A stretch of 34,098 nt of DNA from the NCBI GenBank assembly GCA_017745195.1, contig JAGHZW010000180.1, positions 12,569-46,666 on the forward strand, given 5' to 3'. The position numbers were made by a program, and so were the translations under genes. Below are positions 25,877 to 34,098 of the stretch, in pieces (position 1 is the first letter of the stretch; the number at the start of each line of letters is the position of its first letter). Under the pieces are notes generated by a model that worked only from the letters and a program-made list of their open reading frames with translations, made no database searches and had not been told where the DNA came from. Source of the stretch: Pseudoxanthomonas sp. Lineage in GTDB: Bacteria; Pseudomonadota; Gammaproteobacteria; Xanthomonadales; Xanthomonadaceae.

Positions 25877-26923
25877 TTATGGCGCGGGTGCGCCGATCAC
25901 CAGTTCGACCGGCTGCGATGCGGGCAGGGTGACCCGCACCGGCGCCGATTCCAGGTCGCCTTCGCCGCGGGTCGCCGTGCCGCTGGCGGACAGGCGCGCG
26001 AACACTTCGACCTCGCGCAGCGCGGACAGCTTCTGGGTCGGCATCGGGCTGTCGGCGTCGTCCAGCACCACCTCCAGCGGCAGGTCCTGCAGGGCGTGGC
26101 GCTCGACCGCGACCGGCATCGGCGGACCGCCGGGCACGCGCGCGATCACGAACACGGTCGCGTCGCCGCGCAGGCGCACGCGCGAGGCGAAGTCCGGATC
26201 CAGCGAGACCTTCACCGCCAGCGTGGTGGCATTCGTCGCCGCGGCAGCGGTGTCGGCGGCCTCGCCCGTTGCAGCGGCCAGCGGCGCCAGGCCGGCTTCG
26301 GCGCGGGCTTCGTTGATCTGCTCGCGCAGGCTGCGCGCGGTGGCCGCATCGACCATGCCCAGCAGCGGCTCCCAGGTCTTCGCCGCTTCGGCGTTCTGCC
26401 CGGCCTGGCGCTGCGACACGCCGAGGAACCAGGTCGCCCGGGCGTTGGCCGGTTCCACTTCGATCGCATGCCGCAGCCAGGCCACGGCCTGGTCATCGAA
26501 ACGCCTTTGCGGATCGGCCAGGGCGCGCGCTTCGGCGGCGTCGACCAGCAGCGCCGCTTCGTCCGGACTCAGCTTCACCGCCTGCGCATACGAATCGCGC
26601 GCGGCGGCATGGTCGCCCAGCGTGGCCTGCGAGCGGGCGAGCAGCGCCCAGCCTTCGGGCTGGGCCGGGTTGCGTCCGAGCTCGGCCTTCAGCTGCACGA
26701 TCGCCTCGTCCAGGCTCTGCGGTGCGGCGGCGGCCGTTTCCTGCAGGCCGGCCGGAGTGCCGATCAAGCGGTACAGGGCGAGCACGCCCACGCCCAGCAG
26801 GAGCACGGACAGGGCCCATGGCCACGGGTGGCGGTTGCGCAACGGCCATAGCACCCACGCCAGCACGCCCAGGGTGATGGCGGTGGCGAGCGCGGCGAAC
26901 AGCGCGGTGGCCGGGATCACCAT
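25877..26923 (-). CDS. ccmI: Cytochrome c maturation protein CcmI (TPR)
   Basis: CcmI delivers apocytochrome c to the haem-ligation complex. The product is 348 residues from the ATG at 26923. Two membrane segments near the N terminus (IPATALFAALATAITLGVLA, then PWALSVLLLGVGVLALYRLI) are followed by a TPR region (EAIVQLKAELGRNPAQPEGW, then LLARSQATLGDHAAARDSYA) at about residues 65-190, and a C-terminal beta-rich domain (VKVSLDPDFASRVRLRGDAT). The start overlaps the ccmH stop by 7 bp, so it is the last gene of the operon. Its layout is that of the longer CcmI type, with the C-terminal domain that binds apocytochrome. Confidence 0.9.
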   Translation of the reverse strand: MVIPATALFAALATAITLGVLAWVLWPLRNRHPWPWALSVLLLGVGVLALYRLIGTPAGLQETAAAAPQSLDEAIVQLKAELGRNPAQPEGWALLARSQATLGDHAAARDSYAQAVKLSPDEAALLVDAAEARALADPQRRFDDQAVAWLRHAIEVEPANARATWFLGVSQRQAGQNAEAAKTWEPLLGMVDAATARSLREQINEARAEAGLAPLAAATGEAADTAAAATNATTLAVKVSLDPDFASRVRLRGDATVFVIARVPGGPPMPVAVERHALQDLPLEVVLDDADSPMPTQKLSALREVEVFARLSASGTATRGEGDLESAPVRVTLPASQPVELVIGAPAP

Positions 26924-27399
26924 TCCTGTTCTCCCTGGTCGTCCGTATCGTCCTTGCCGGCGTTCGCGCCGTCGCGCGCCGGCACCGTGGCTCGGCGGCG
27001 CACGATGTGCCACACCAGCGCGGCACCGCCGAGCAGGACCAGGCCCGGGCCGAACCACAGCAGCCAGGTGCGCGAACCCATCTTCGGCCGGTACAGCACG
27101 AACTCGCCGTAGCGGTCGACCAGGAACTGCTTGATCTCCGCATCCGACTTGCCCTGGCGCATCAGTTCAAGGACCTCGCGGCGCATGTCCTGGGCGATCT
27201 GCGCGTTGGAATCGGCCAGCGACTGGTTCTGGCACATCACGCAGCGAAGCTCGCCGGTCAGCGCATGGAAGCGCGCTTCCTCGGTGGTGCTGGTGAACTG
27301 CGGCGGCGTCGGGTCGCCGACCGGTTCGGCGTGCGCGGAGACGGCCGCCAGCATGGCCAGCAGCGATCCCAGCAGCAGTCCGTGCAGGCGCTGGGTCAC
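26917..27399 (-). CDS. ccmH: Cytochrome c maturation protein CcmH
   Basis: CcmH is a membrane-anchored thiol oxidoreductase that presents reduced apocytochrome c to the ligase CcmF. The product is 160 residues, with a signal or anchor (about 5-24). The active site is LRCVMCQNQ with Cys53 and Cys56, followed by SLADSNAQIAQDMRREVLEL, as in the family. A second membrane segment (WLLWFGPGLVLLGGAALVW) and a charged cytoplasmic tail end the protein. It overlaps the ccmG stop by 4 bp (ATGA). Confidence 0.93.
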   Translation of the reverse strand: MTQRLHGLLLGSLLAMLAAVSAHAEPVGDPTPPQFTSTTEEARFHALTGELRCVMCQNQSLADSNAQIAQDMRREVLELMRQGKSDAEIKQFLVDRYGEFVLYRPKMGSRTWLLWFGPGLVLLGGAALVWHIVRRRATVPARDGANAGKDDTDDQGEQEW

Positions 27400-27989
27400 T
27401 GCGCGCGCTCCACCTGCTCAAGCACCGGCAGCAGTTGAGTCTCCACCACCTCGTCGGTGAGCGGGCCGGTGTACTTCCAGCGGACGATGCCGCTGCCGTC
27501 GACCAGGAAGGTCTCAGGTGCGCCGGCCACGCCCCAGTCCAGCGCGTAGCGGCCTTCCCTGTCGGCGAGCACGACGAAGAACGGATTGCCGAACTGCTCC
27601 AGCCAGCGCAGCGCGTCGGCGGGCTCGTCCTTCCAGTTGTAGCCGATCACGCGCACGCGGCGGGTCTCGGCGAATTTGGTCAGCACCGGGTGCTCCTCGC
27701 GGCACGCCGCGCACCAGCTGCCCCAGACATTGAGCAGGTACGGCGCGCCGCGCAGCTTGGCCGCGGTCACCGTGATCGACGGGTCGTGCAGCACCGGCAG
27801 GGTGAAATCGGGGGCCGGCTTGCCGATCAGCGCCGAAGGCAGCACGTCGCGGTCGGCATCTCCCGAGCGGACCACCCCGTACAGCATCAGCCCGAGCAGG
27901 CCGATGAAGAACAGCGCGCCGATCACCACGGCGACCACGGGCAGGCCCTGCTTCGGGGGAATGGGGGCGCCAGTCTCGGGTGTGCTCAT
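27396..27989 (-). CDS. ccmG: Thiol:disulfide interchange protein CcmG/DsbE
   Basis: CcmG is a periplasmic membrane-anchored thioredoxin-like protein that reduces apocytochrome c. The ATG at 27989 is chosen because GAGAG lies 7-8 nt upstream, overlapping the ccmF stop; a GTG two codons earlier (27995) is possible. The product is 197 residues. A single N-terminal membrane segment (VVAVVIGALFFIGLLGLML) is followed by the thioredoxin-like domain with LIGKPAPDFTLPVL, the active site WGSWCAACREEHP (Cys93, Cys96), and GVAGAPETFLVDGSG carrying the cis-proline loop. Confidence 0.93.
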   Translation of the reverse strand: MSTPETGAPIPPKQGLPVVAVVIGALFFIGLLGLMLYGVVRSGDADRDVLPSALIGKPAPDFTLPVLHDPSITVTAAKLRGAPYLLNVWGSWCAACREEHPVLTKFAETRRVRVIGYNWKDEPADALRWLEQFGNPFFVVLADREGRYALDWGVAGAPETFLVDGSGIVRWKYTGPLTDEVVETQLLPVLEQVERAQ

Positions 27990-27999
27990 GTGCACGCTC

Positions 28000-29922
28000 T
28001 CATGTGGATTTGTCCTCGGGCAGACGACGGAAACGGCGGTCGGTGGCGGTGACCAGGCCGCCGAGCGCCATCAGCGCCGCACCGGCCCAGATCCAGCGGA
28101 CGAAGGGCTTGATGTGCACGCGCACCGCCCAGGCGCCATCGCCCAGCGATTCGCCCAGGGCGACGTAGACGTCGCCGGTCACGCCGGGGCGGATCGCCGC
28201 CTCGGTCATCACCTGGCCGCCGCTGGCGTAGGCGCGTTTTTCCGGATGCAGCAGCACCAGTTCGCGGCCGTCACGCAGCACCTGCACGTGGCCGCGGTCG
28301 GACAGGTAGTTCGGGCCCTGCTGCTGGTCCACGCCCTTGAACACGAAGGTATGGCGGCCGACCTGCAGCGACTGGCCCGGCTTGAGCGCGACCTCGCGCT
28401 GCACGTTCTGCGCTTCCACCAGCAACGCGCCGGCGAGGAACACGCCGATGCCCAGGTGGGCCAGGGTCATGCCCCACATCTCGGCGGTCATGCGCCCGCT
28501 GTTGCGCAGCCGGCTCCAGACGAAGCGCAGCGTGCCCAACGCGATCCAGGCTGCGCCGGCCACGCCGAAGGCCGTCTTCCACGGACCCTGCGGCGCGGTG
28601 AAGTACGCGGCCACGCCGATGCCGGCGGCCACGCCCAGCCACGGCAGCAGCATGGCCACCACGCGCGAGGGCTGGTCGCGCTGCCAGCGGGTCAGCGGGC
28701 CGAACGGCACCAGCGCCACCAGCGGCGCCATCAGCACGAAGAACAGCAGGCCGAAGTAGGGCGGGCCGACCGAGATCTTGCCCAGGCCCAGCGCGTCGGC
28801 CAGCAGCGGGTACAGCGTGCCAAGCAGGATCATCGCGCAGGCGCTGGCCAGCAGCAGGTTGTTGAGCAGCAACAGGGTCTCGCGCGAGGCCGGCTGGAAA
28901 CCGGCACCCGGCGCCAGGCGGCCGGCGCGCAGCGCGTACAGCAGCAGCGAGCCGCCGATGATGAGGCTGAGGAAGACCAGGATGAACAGGCCGCGCGCCG
29001 GATCGGCGGCGAACGCGTGCACGCTGGTCAGCACGCCGGAGCGGACCAGGAAGGTGCCCATCAGCGACAGCGAGAAGGTGGCGATGGCCAGCAGCAGGGT
29101 CCAGCCGGCGAAGCTGCCGCGCTTCTCGGTCACCGCCTGCGAGTGGATCAGTGCCGCGCCGGCCAGCCACGGCATGAACGCCGAGTTCTCCACCGGATCC
29201 CAGAACCACCAGCCGCCCCAGCCCAATTCCGAATAGGCCCACCAGCTGCCCAAGGCGATGCCGACGGTCAGGAACGCCCAGGCGACATTGGTCCACGGCC
29301 GCGTCCAGCGCAGCCAGCGCGCGTCGATGCGGCCGTCGAGCAGGGCGGCGATGGCGAAAGCGAACGGCACCGAGAAGCCGGCCCAGCCGACGTACTGCAT
29401 CGGCGGGTGGATGACCATGCCCGGGTCCTGCAGCAGCGGGTTGAGGTCGCGCCCCTCGGCGGCGGCCGGCAGCAGGCGGATGAACGGATTGGAGGTGAAG
29501 ATCAGGAAGGCGAGGAAGCCGATCGCCACGATCCCCATCACCCCCAGCACGCGCGCCACCACCGGCGTCGGCAGTTGCCGCGAGCACAGCGCCACGGCGG
29601 CGTTCCAGCAGGCCAGCACCAGCGTCCACAGCAGCAGCGAGCCTTCGTGCGAGCCCCACACCGCGGTGTAGCGGTAGACCAGCGGCAGCAGCGAGTTGGA
29701 ATTGATCGCCACGTAGCGGACCGAGAAGTCCTGGCTGACGAAGGCCCAGGTCAGGATCGCGAAGGCGCCGCCGACCAGCAGCAGCTGGGCATACGCGGCC
29801 GGTCGTGCCACCGCCATCCACGCCGCGTTGCCGCGCTGCGCGCCGGCCAATGGCAGCGTGCCCTGCAGCAGTGCGACCAGCAGTGCGAGGGCAAGCAGGA
29901 CCTGGCCGAGTTCAGGAAGCAT
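28000..29922 (-). CDS. ccmF: Cytochrome c haem lyase subunit CcmF
   Basis: CcmF is the large polytopic membrane protein that attaches haem to apocytochrome c. The ATG at 29922 follows a GGAGGC Shine-Dalgarno; the in-frame ATG at 29940 is upstream of that and less likely. The product is 640 residues with about 14 membrane segments. The haem-handling tryptophan-rich motif reads WGGWWFWDPVENSAFMPWL. Other family stretches include SVRYVAINSNSLLPLVYR, then WGSHEGSLLLW, then NPLLQDPGMVIHPPMQYVG, all typical. It lies 10 bp or less from ccmG downstream and 117 bp from ccmE upstream. Confidence 0.95.
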   Translation of the reverse strand: MLPELGQVLLALALLVALLQGTLPLAGAQRGNAAWMAVARPAAYAQLLLVGGAFAILTWAFVSQDFSVRYVAINSNSLLPLVYRYTAVWGSHEGSLLLWTLVLACWNAAVALCSRQLPTPVVARVLGVMGIVAIGFLAFLIFTSNPFIRLLPAAAEGRDLNPLLQDPGMVIHPPMQYVGWAGFSVPFAFAIAALLDGRIDARWLRWTRPWTNVAWAFLTVGIALGSWWAYSELGWGGWWFWDPVENSAFMPWLAGAALIHSQAVTEKRGSFAGWTLLLAIATFSLSLMGTFLVRSGVLTSVHAFAADPARGLFILVFLSLIIGGSLLLYALRAGRLAPGAGFQPASRETLLLLNNLLLASACAMILLGTLYPLLADALGLGKISVGPPYFGLLFFVLMAPLVALVPFGPLTRWQRDQPSRVVAMLLPWLGVAAGIGVAAYFTAPQGPWKTAFGVAGAAWIALGTLRFVWSRLRNSGRMTAEMWGMTLAHLGIGVFLAGALLVEAQNVQREVALKPGQSLQVGRHTFVFKGVDQQQGPNYLSDRGHVQVLRDGRELVLLHPEKRAYASGGQVMTEAAIRPGVTGDVYVALGESLGDGAWAVRVHIKPFVRWIWAGAALMALGGLVTATDRRFRRLPEDKST

Positions 29923-30039
29923 CGCTGCCTCCAGGTGCATGACGGGCGGCCGCGCTGCGTGCAGCGGTACGACAGGACACGTGCGCGTCCTTGCCGACCC
30001 CGTATCCGTGCCGGCGGCCGCCGGCGTCGGCGCGCGCCA

Positions 30040-30501
30040 TCAAGGCGTCGGCTCCGCGGCGTCCTTCACGTCGTGCTTCTTGTGGGCCATGCCCATCTTG
30101 TCGGCCACTTCCTTGGGCATGTAGGTCTCGTCGTGCTTGGCCAGCACGTTCTCGGCGACGAACACGCCGTTCTCCATGCGCCCGGTGGCGACCACCGCCT
30201 GGCCCTCGCGGAACAGGTCCGGGAGGATGCCGGTGTAGGCCACCGCCAGCTGCGCGTCGCCGTCGGTGACCCGGAAGTGCGCATCCAGCGAGCCGTCGGC
30301 GCGCTTGAACGAACCCTTTTCGACCATGCCGCCGAGGCGGAAGCGGGCATGCTCGCCGGCCTCGCCGCGCAGCACTTCGGCCGGCGTGTAGAGATAGGCG
30401 ACGTTGCGCTGCAGGGCCATGGCCACCAGCGAGACGACCACGCCGGAGGCCAGCACCAGCAGCGCCACGAACAGCAGGCGGCGGCGACGCACAGGATTCA
30501 T
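30040..30501 (-). CDS. ccmE: Cytochrome c-type haem chaperone CcmE
   Basis: CcmE carries haem in the periplasm by a covalent link to a histidine. The product is 153 residues from the ATG at 30501, overlapping the ccmD stop by 4 bp. An N-terminal membrane anchor ([20 protein letters not shown]) precedes an OB-fold domain ([20 protein letters not shown]). The haem-binding site is [12 protein letters not shown], with His123 and Tyr127 (HxxxY). The C-terminal tail is charged and His/Lys-rich ([11 protein letters not shown]). A 117-bp gap separates its stop from the ccmF start, with no other gene in it. Confidence 0.95.
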   Translation of the reverse strand: MNPVRRRRLLFVALLVLASGVVVSLVAMALQRNVAYLYTPAEVLRGEAGEHARFRLGGMVEKGSFKRADGSLDAHFRVTDGDAQLAVAYTGILPDLFREGQAVVATGRMENGVFVAENVLAKHDETYMPKEVADKMGMAHKKHDVKDAAEPTP

Positions 30502-30671
30502 CGACTCAACTCCGCGGCCCGGTCGGAACCGGCCGGCTTGCGTTCGCGCCGCGCACGCAGGCGCACGGCACGCAGTTCGCGCCGCACCTGCAGGCGCGGC
30601 GCCAGGAAATCCCACAGGAACGCGGCCACGAACACCGCGTAGGCCCCGATCACGTACGGCAGGTAGCTCAC
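30498..30671 (-). CDS. ccmD: Haem exporter protein CcmD
   Basis: This 57-residue single-pass membrane protein stabilises the CcmABC haem-release complex. It begins with a GTG at 30671, overlapping the ccmC stop by 4 bp (GTGA), and its stop overlaps the ccmE start in the same way. The sequence [20 protein letters not shown] gives the hydrophobic segment, followed by the usual basic cytoplasmic tail. It is easily missed because it is short and lacks an ATG. Confidence 0.88.
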   Translation of the reverse strand: MSYLPYVIGAYAVFVAAFLWDFLAPRLQVRRELRAVRLRARRERKPAGSDRAAELSR

Positions 30672-31417
30672 GCCTTCTCCTCGGCCAGCTTGCGCACCCA
30701 GTCCTTGCCGGATTCGCGACGCAGGTTGTCGGCGCGGGCACGGTCCAGCAGCGAACCGGCGAACCAGGCCTTGGTGCCGATCACCATCCACCACAACGGC
30801 ATGCGCATGCTCGGGTCCAGGCTCGACTGGCCGAACACGCGGATGGTCTGGCCCTGGTGCAGCGAATCCCACCACTCGACCGAGTAGCGGATCACCGGCA
30901 GCAGGGCGACGCCGACGATCGCCAGCAGGCCGGCGGCACGGGCCGAGGCGCGGCGGTCGTCGCCGGCGTGGTACAGGCCGATCACGCCCAGGTACAGGAA
31001 CAGCAGGATCAGCTCGGTGGTCAGGCGCGGGTCCCAGTCCCACCAGGTGCCCCACATCGGCTTGCCCCAGATCGAGCCGGTGAGCAGGGTGACCGCGGTG
31101 AAGGCCGCGCCGATCGGCGCGCAGGCCATGGCCAGGATCTCGCACAGCTTGATCCGCCAGACCAGGGCGATGGCCGCGTACAGCGCCATCAGCCCGAACA
31201 CGAACATGCTCATCCAGGCCGCCGGCACGTGGATGTAGAGGATCCGCGCGCTGTCGCCCTGCTGGTAGTCGGCGGGGACCACGAACAGCGCCTGCCAGGC
31301 GCCGACGCCCATCAGCAGCAACGCGGCCAGCCAACACCACGGCGCCCAGCGCGTGGCGAAGCGGTCGAAGTACGGCGGTGAGCCGAGTTGGTGGAACCAG
31401 CGGATCACCGGGTTCAT
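30668..31417 (-). CDS. ccmC: Haem exporter / cytochrome c maturation protein CcmC
   Basis: CcmC is a six-helix membrane protein that helps attach haem to CcmE. The product is 249 residues from the ATG at 31417. The frame continues upstream for 79 codons, but that part has no family resemblance. The tryptophan-rich motif is [20 protein letters not shown]. Other family stretches include [20 protein letters not shown] and the late [17 protein letters not shown] gap of 223 bp separates it from ccmB, unusual for this otherwise tightly packed operon. Confidence 0.94.
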   Translation of the reverse strand: MNPVIRWFHQLGSPPYFDRFATRWAPWCWLAALLLMGVGAWQALFVVPADYQQGDSARILYIHVPAAWMSMFVFGLMALYAAIALVWRIKLCEILAMACAPIGAAFTAVTLLTGSIWGKPMWGTWWDWDPRLTTELILLFLYLGVIGLYHAGDDRRASARAAGLLAIVGVALLPVIRYSVEWWDSLHQGQTIRVFGQSSLDPSMRMPLWWMVIGTKAWFAGSLLDRARADNLRRESGKDWVRKLAEEKA

Positions 31418-31640
31418 GGGGAAGGTCGCATCGCTCGCTGGGTGGCGCCGGCCCCCGGTGGGGCGAGCGGGCCGGACTGGCTCGGATTCCTGCATTTTTC
31501 CAGACTCGGCCCGCTGGGGCCAGCCAAGGGCCTGGTCAAAATGTCCAACCCGTTCAGCGCCGCACCGGTGCGCCGTTGCCGGCCCGGGCGACGATGATCG
31601 CGTGGCGTGGCGGGCGCTGCCTTGATCGCGCGCAACCTGT

Positions 31641-32330
31641 TCAGCCCTGCGCAATCCGGATCGCCGCCGCCGCCGCCAGTGGCGCCAGCGCGGCCGAAGC
31701 GACCAGCATGGCCGCCATCAGCAGCAGCGAGCCGCTCGCATCCAGGCCCTGCGCGCTGGCGGTCACGCTGCCGGCGCCGAACACCAGCACCGGCACGTAC
31801 AGCGGCAGCGCCAGCAGTGCGACCAGGATGCCGGAGCGCTTCAGGCCCACGGTCAGCGCGGCGATCACCGCACCGAGCAGGCTCAGCACCGGCGTGCCGA
31901 GCAGCAGGGTCAGCATCAGCATCGGCAGCCGCGCATGCGGCAGGTACAGGAATTCGCCCAGCACCGGCACCACCAGCAGCAGCGGTACCGCGGTGGTCAG
32001 CCAGTGGCCGAAGGTGCGCACCGCCACCAGCCAGGCCAGCGGCACCGGCGCCAGCACCCACTGCTCCAGCGAGCCGTCCTCGGCGTCGCCGCGGAACAGG
32101 CTGTCCAGCGAGAGCAGGCCAGCCAGCAGCACCGCCACCCAGATCGCATACGGGGCGACGAAATCGCGCAGCACCTGCTTCCCGCCGCCGAGGGCGAGGG
32201 CGAACATCACCACCACCAGCAGGGCGAACAGGGCCGGCTGCAGCGCATCGCCGCGGCGGCGCCAGACCAGGCGCAGGTCGCGCAGGAGCAGGGCGCGGCC
32301 GGCCTGCAGCAGGCTGGGCGTGGCGCTCAT
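31641..32330 (-). CDS. ccmB: Haem exporter permease CcmB
   Basis: CcmB is the membrane component of the CcmAB(C)D ABC complex. The product is 229 residues with six predicted membrane segments, beginning after RALLLRDLRLVWRRRGDAL. Typical family stretches are PYAIWVAVLLAGLLSLDSLF, then GDAEDGSLEQWVLAPVP, then LLGTPVLSLLGAVIAALTVG. It starts 10 bp after the ccmA stop and is followed by the 223-bp gap before ccmC. Confidence 0.93.
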   Translation of the reverse strand: MSATPSLLQAGRALLLRDLRLVWRRRGDALQPALFALLVVVMFALALGGGKQVLRDFVAPYAIWVAVLLAGLLSLDSLFRGDAEDGSLEQWVLAPVPLAWLVAVRTFGHWLTTAVPLLLVVPVLGEFLYLPHARLPMLMLTLLLGTPVLSLLGAVIAALTVGLKRSGILVALLALPLYVPVLVFGAGSVTASAQGLDASGSLLLMAAMLVASAALAPLAAAAAIRIAQG

Positions 32331-32340
32331 GCAGCGGTAC

Positions 32341-32988
32341 TCAAGCGATGGCCCCCGGGTTGCGCATCTCCAGCATGCGCGTACGCACCGGCGGCGCGGC
32401 GTAGGCGCCGTGCGTGGTGACGAGGGTGGCCCCGCCGTCGCGCAGGTGCGCCGAGATCATCCGGTTGACCAGGTTGATGCCGTCCAGGTCGAGGTTGGCG
32501 TAGGGCTCGTCGAGCAGCCACAGCGGCGCCGGTGCCAGCCACATCCGGGCCAGGCTCACCCGCTTCTTCTGTCCGGCCGAGAGCTGCCGCGCCGGCGCGT
32601 CCTCGTAGCCGGCCATGCCGGTGATCGCCAGTGCGCCGGCCGGCGACTGGTTCGGCCGGCGCCCGTGCAGGCCGCACAGGAATTCGAGGTTTTCCAGCAC
32701 CGACAGCTCACCCTTCAGTGCCGGCAGGTGACCGAGATAGGCGATCGCATGCGCACGCAGCGCCGGTGCGGCCGGGCGGCCCTGGATCTCGATCCGGCCG
32801 GCATCGGCGCGCAACAGCCCGGCCAGGACGCGGAGCAGGGTGGTCTTGCCGCTGCCGTTGCCGCCCTGGACCAGCAGCGCCTCGCCGGCATCGACCGCGA
32901 AATCGAGCGGACCGAACACCGGCTCCTCGTTGCGGGCGAACGCCAGGCCATGGGCGGCCAGCAGCGGGGAATGGGCGGCATCGGTCAT
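32341..32988 (-). CDS. ccmA: Haem exporter ATP-binding protein CcmA
   Basis: CcmA is the ATPase of the complex that releases haem-loaded CcmE. The product is 215 residues from the ATG at 32988. Walker A is GGNGSGKTT (about 42-50), the ABC signature [13 protein letters not shown], Walker [13 protein letters not shown], and the switch histidine lies in LVTTHGAY. It is the first gene of the operon, and a 21-bp repeat array lies 106 bp upstream of its 5' end. Confidence 0.94.
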   Translation of the reverse strand: MTDAAHSPLLAAHGLAFARNEEPVFGPLDFAVDAGEALLVQGGNGSGKTTLLRVLAGLLRADAGRIEIQGRPAAPALRAHAIAYLGHLPALKGELSVLENLEFLCGLHGRRPNQSPAGALAITGMAGYEDAPARQLSAGQKKRVSLARMWLAPAPLWLLDEPYANLDLDGINLVNRMISAHLRDGGATLVTTHGAYAAPPVRTRMLEMRNPGAIA

Positions 32989-33093
32989 CGGCGCGCATTG
33001 TACGGGCCGGGCGGGAGAGGCGCCTCGTGCGTCCGTGGAACCACGCCTGCCCGGCTTTCCGGACGCGACGCCGGTGCTGGCACCGCTCCGGCG

Positions 33094-33365
33094 GGGTCCG
33101 GGTGCGGAAGGCCGGGTCCCGGACCCGGATCGCCGGGTTCCTGACTCGGGCCGTCGAGTCCAGGACTCGTGTTGCCGAGTTCCGGGCCCCGGCCGTCGAG
33201 CTCCGGGCTCGGACTGTCCGAGCTTCGGACTCGGCTGTCGGGTTTCTGGACCCGGACCACCGGGTTTCCGGCTCGGTTCGTCGAGTTCCGGACCCGGACT
33301 GCCGAGTTCCAGGCTCGGGCCTTCGAGCTCTGGGCCCTGCGCTCCGGGCTCCGGGTTCGGGATGC
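33094..33365. repeat. Degenerate 21-bp tandem repeat array (about 12-13 units)
   Basis: The gene-free stretch between ccmA and the DUF3293 gene (32989-33405) holds about a dozen 21-bp units in register. Units start at 33114, 33135, 33156, 33177, 33198, 33219, 33240 (22 bp), 33262, 33283, 33304, 33325, with partial units at 33094 and 33346. The core is GRGTYCCGGRCYC followed by a GC-rich spacer ending in GTC or GCC. Many units are close to palindromic by themselves, for example GGGTCC-C-GGACCC and GAGTCC-A-GGACTC. Units are diverged rather than identical, so the array is old or under selection for the pattern. Open frames run through it, but they show a seven-residue periodicity only because the unit is 21 bp. 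Confidence 0.85.
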
Positions 33366-33405
33366 ATTCGGATCGCCCGCCTGGGCGCCAGCCAGCGACG
33401 CGCGG

Positions 33406-33957
33406 TCAATAGATCCAGTCGACCCAGCGATGGGCGGTACCGGCCGGTCGCGGACGATGGATCCTCAGCCGGACCGCCTCACCCTGCCGCCAGTGCAGGA
33501 TTCCGGCCTGGTGGTAGCGGCGGGCGAGGGCGTCGGCCGCGGCGTCGTCGAGCCCGCCCACCAGCCAACCCGGCTCGGACCAGTCCTCCACTCCGCCCGG
33601 TTCGGGCCGGACATGGCCCCGCGAAACCTGCCCGGATCCTTCGCCGCTGCCGGCCAACGCGCGCAGCCTCGGCACGCCGAGCCTGTCCAGTTCCGCACGC
33701 AGGGCCGCGTCGGCTGCATCGTTGGCTTCCTGCGTCCGCAAGACCGACTGCGGATTCCAGGCAGTGACCAGCGTGAACCGGCTCGCCGGCAGCGCCCGTT
33801 CCAGCTCTGCCGGCGCCGGCTGGCCGATCTCCAGCACCACCCACGCACCGTCATCCAGCCACGCCCGGTAGTGCGCGCCGAGGTAGGCGGCCAGCAGCGT
33901 CATCGTGTCCGGTGCGACGGTCGCCGGTGCCGCGTAGGGAATGCTGTTTTGCGCCAT
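33406..33957 (-). CDS. DUF3293-family protein
   Basis: The product is 183 residues from the ATG at 33957. It follows the layout of the DUF3293 family: LLAAYLGAHYRAW, then VLEIGQPAPAELERAL, then FTLVTAWNPQSVLRTQEAND, and a late stretch DWSEPGWLVGGLDDAAADAL. It has an inserted Gly/Ser/Arg-rich segment of about 20 residues around GSGEGSGQVSRGHVRPEPGG before that late stretch. No signal or membrane segment is visible, so it is probably cytoplasmic. The function of the family is unknown. It is divergent from the aminotransferase gene, 69 bp away. Confidence 0.75.
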   Translation of the reverse strand: MAQNSIPYAAPATVAPDTMTLLAAYLGAHYRAWLDDGAWVVLEIGQPAPAELERALPASRFTLVTAWNPQSVLRTQEANDAADAALRAELDRLGVPRLRALAGSGEGSGQVSRGHVRPEPGGVEDWSEPGWLVGGLDDAAADALARRYHQAGILHWRQGEAVRLRIHRPRPAGTAHRWVDWIY

Positions 33958-34026
33958 GGCCCATCATCGCCAGTCGCCGCCATTGCGTACACTCCGCGGT
34001 CCCAGCAACCCCACGCCGGAACCCCG

Positions 34027-34098
34027 ATGCCGTTGCAGATCCCGTCGACCAAGCTGCCCCGGGTGGGCACCACCATCTTCACCGTGATGTCGCAGCTG
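34027..34098 (+). CDS. PLP-dependent aminotransferase (methionine/kynurenine aminotransferase-like), N-terminal fragment
   Basis: Only the first 24 codons are in the window. They read MPLQIPSTKLPRVGTTIFTV followed by MSQL. The block KLPxVGTTIFTxMSxL is the conserved N-terminal arm of the YbdL-type aminotransferases, which act on methionine or other amino acids with PLP. The ATG at 34027 follows the divergent DUF3293 gene by 69 bp. The catalytic lysine and the rest of the enzyme lie beyond the window, so the substrate cannot be assessed. Confidence 0.75.
   Translation, partial: MPLQIPSTKLPRVGTTIFTVMSQL

Noticed and set aside
27676-30642. A 988-codon open frame on the plus strand
   Set aside because: It is antisense to ccmG, ccmF, ccmE and ccmD, all of which have unmistakable motifs. 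The translation is low-complexity (Gln, Arg, His, Ala).
32631-33767. Open frames through the 21-bp repeat array that would encode seven-residue repeat proteins
   Set aside because: The seven-residue period follows directly from the 21-bp unit, and the frames run antisense through ccmA and the DUF3293 gene without a sensible start. No support for a real repeat protein.

Overview
The window looks like a chromosomal segment from a member of the Xanthomonadaceae (Lysobacter, Luteimonas, Pseudoxanthomonas or a close relative). The support is the very high GC content, the strong third-position GC bias, and family-typical proteins: a class III PhaE/PhaC pair, DUF3247 and DUF3293 proteins, a xanthomonad-type MetX with a cysteine dioxygenase beside it, and TonB-dependent receptors. 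No insertion sequence, prophage or CRISPR array is visible. This placement rests on protein resemblance, not on a search.

Layout. 1-764: 3' end of thrC. 899-2869: two L,D-transpeptidases of different families. 2987-6771: a GntP-type permease and a TonB-dependent receptor, transcribed divergently. 6892-11929: a large SSF/PAS hybrid sensor kinase, a Nudix hydrolase, a 329-bp gene-free stretch of tandem repeats with DnaA-box-like 9-mers, and a LuxR-type response regulator. 11950-14710: 3-hydroxybutyrate dehydrogenase, in an apparent operon with the regulator, and divergent from it a 3-hydroxybutyrate-oligomer hydrolase. 14788-15414: pssA. 15465-18052: phaE-phaC. 18055-19974: small proteins (DUF5329-like, PspC domain, an HExxH membrane protein, an unrecognised 78-residue protein, DUF3247). 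20318-23755: a DUF3141 PHA-synthase-like protein, an in-frame remnant fusing the start of phosphate acetyltransferase to the end of acetate kinase, and a FabI-type enoyl reductase. 23769-23901: tRNA-Leu(CAA) and its terminator. 23939-25742: cysteine dioxygenase-like protein and MetX. 25877-32988: the complete cytochrome c maturation operon ccmABCDEFGHI on the minus strand. 33094-33365: a 21-bp tandem repeat array. 33406-34098: a DUF3293 protein and the start of an aminotransferase.

How the genes may work together. The receptor, the permease, the oligomer hydrolase, the dehydrogenase, the sensor kinase and the regulator form a plausible locus for scavenging and sensing 3-hydroxybutyrate and its oligomers, next to the genes that polymerise the same monomer (phaE-phaC). 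A 16-bp motif conserved at 13 positions lies in both divergent intergenic regions of this locus (4458-4473 and 12785-12800) and could be the regulator's operator. This is inference.

The most unusual points are the pta/ackA chimeric remnant, the ~126-bp tandem duplication carrying two perfect DnaA boxes, the 21-bp near-palindromic repeat array, and the histone-H1-like tail on PhaE.
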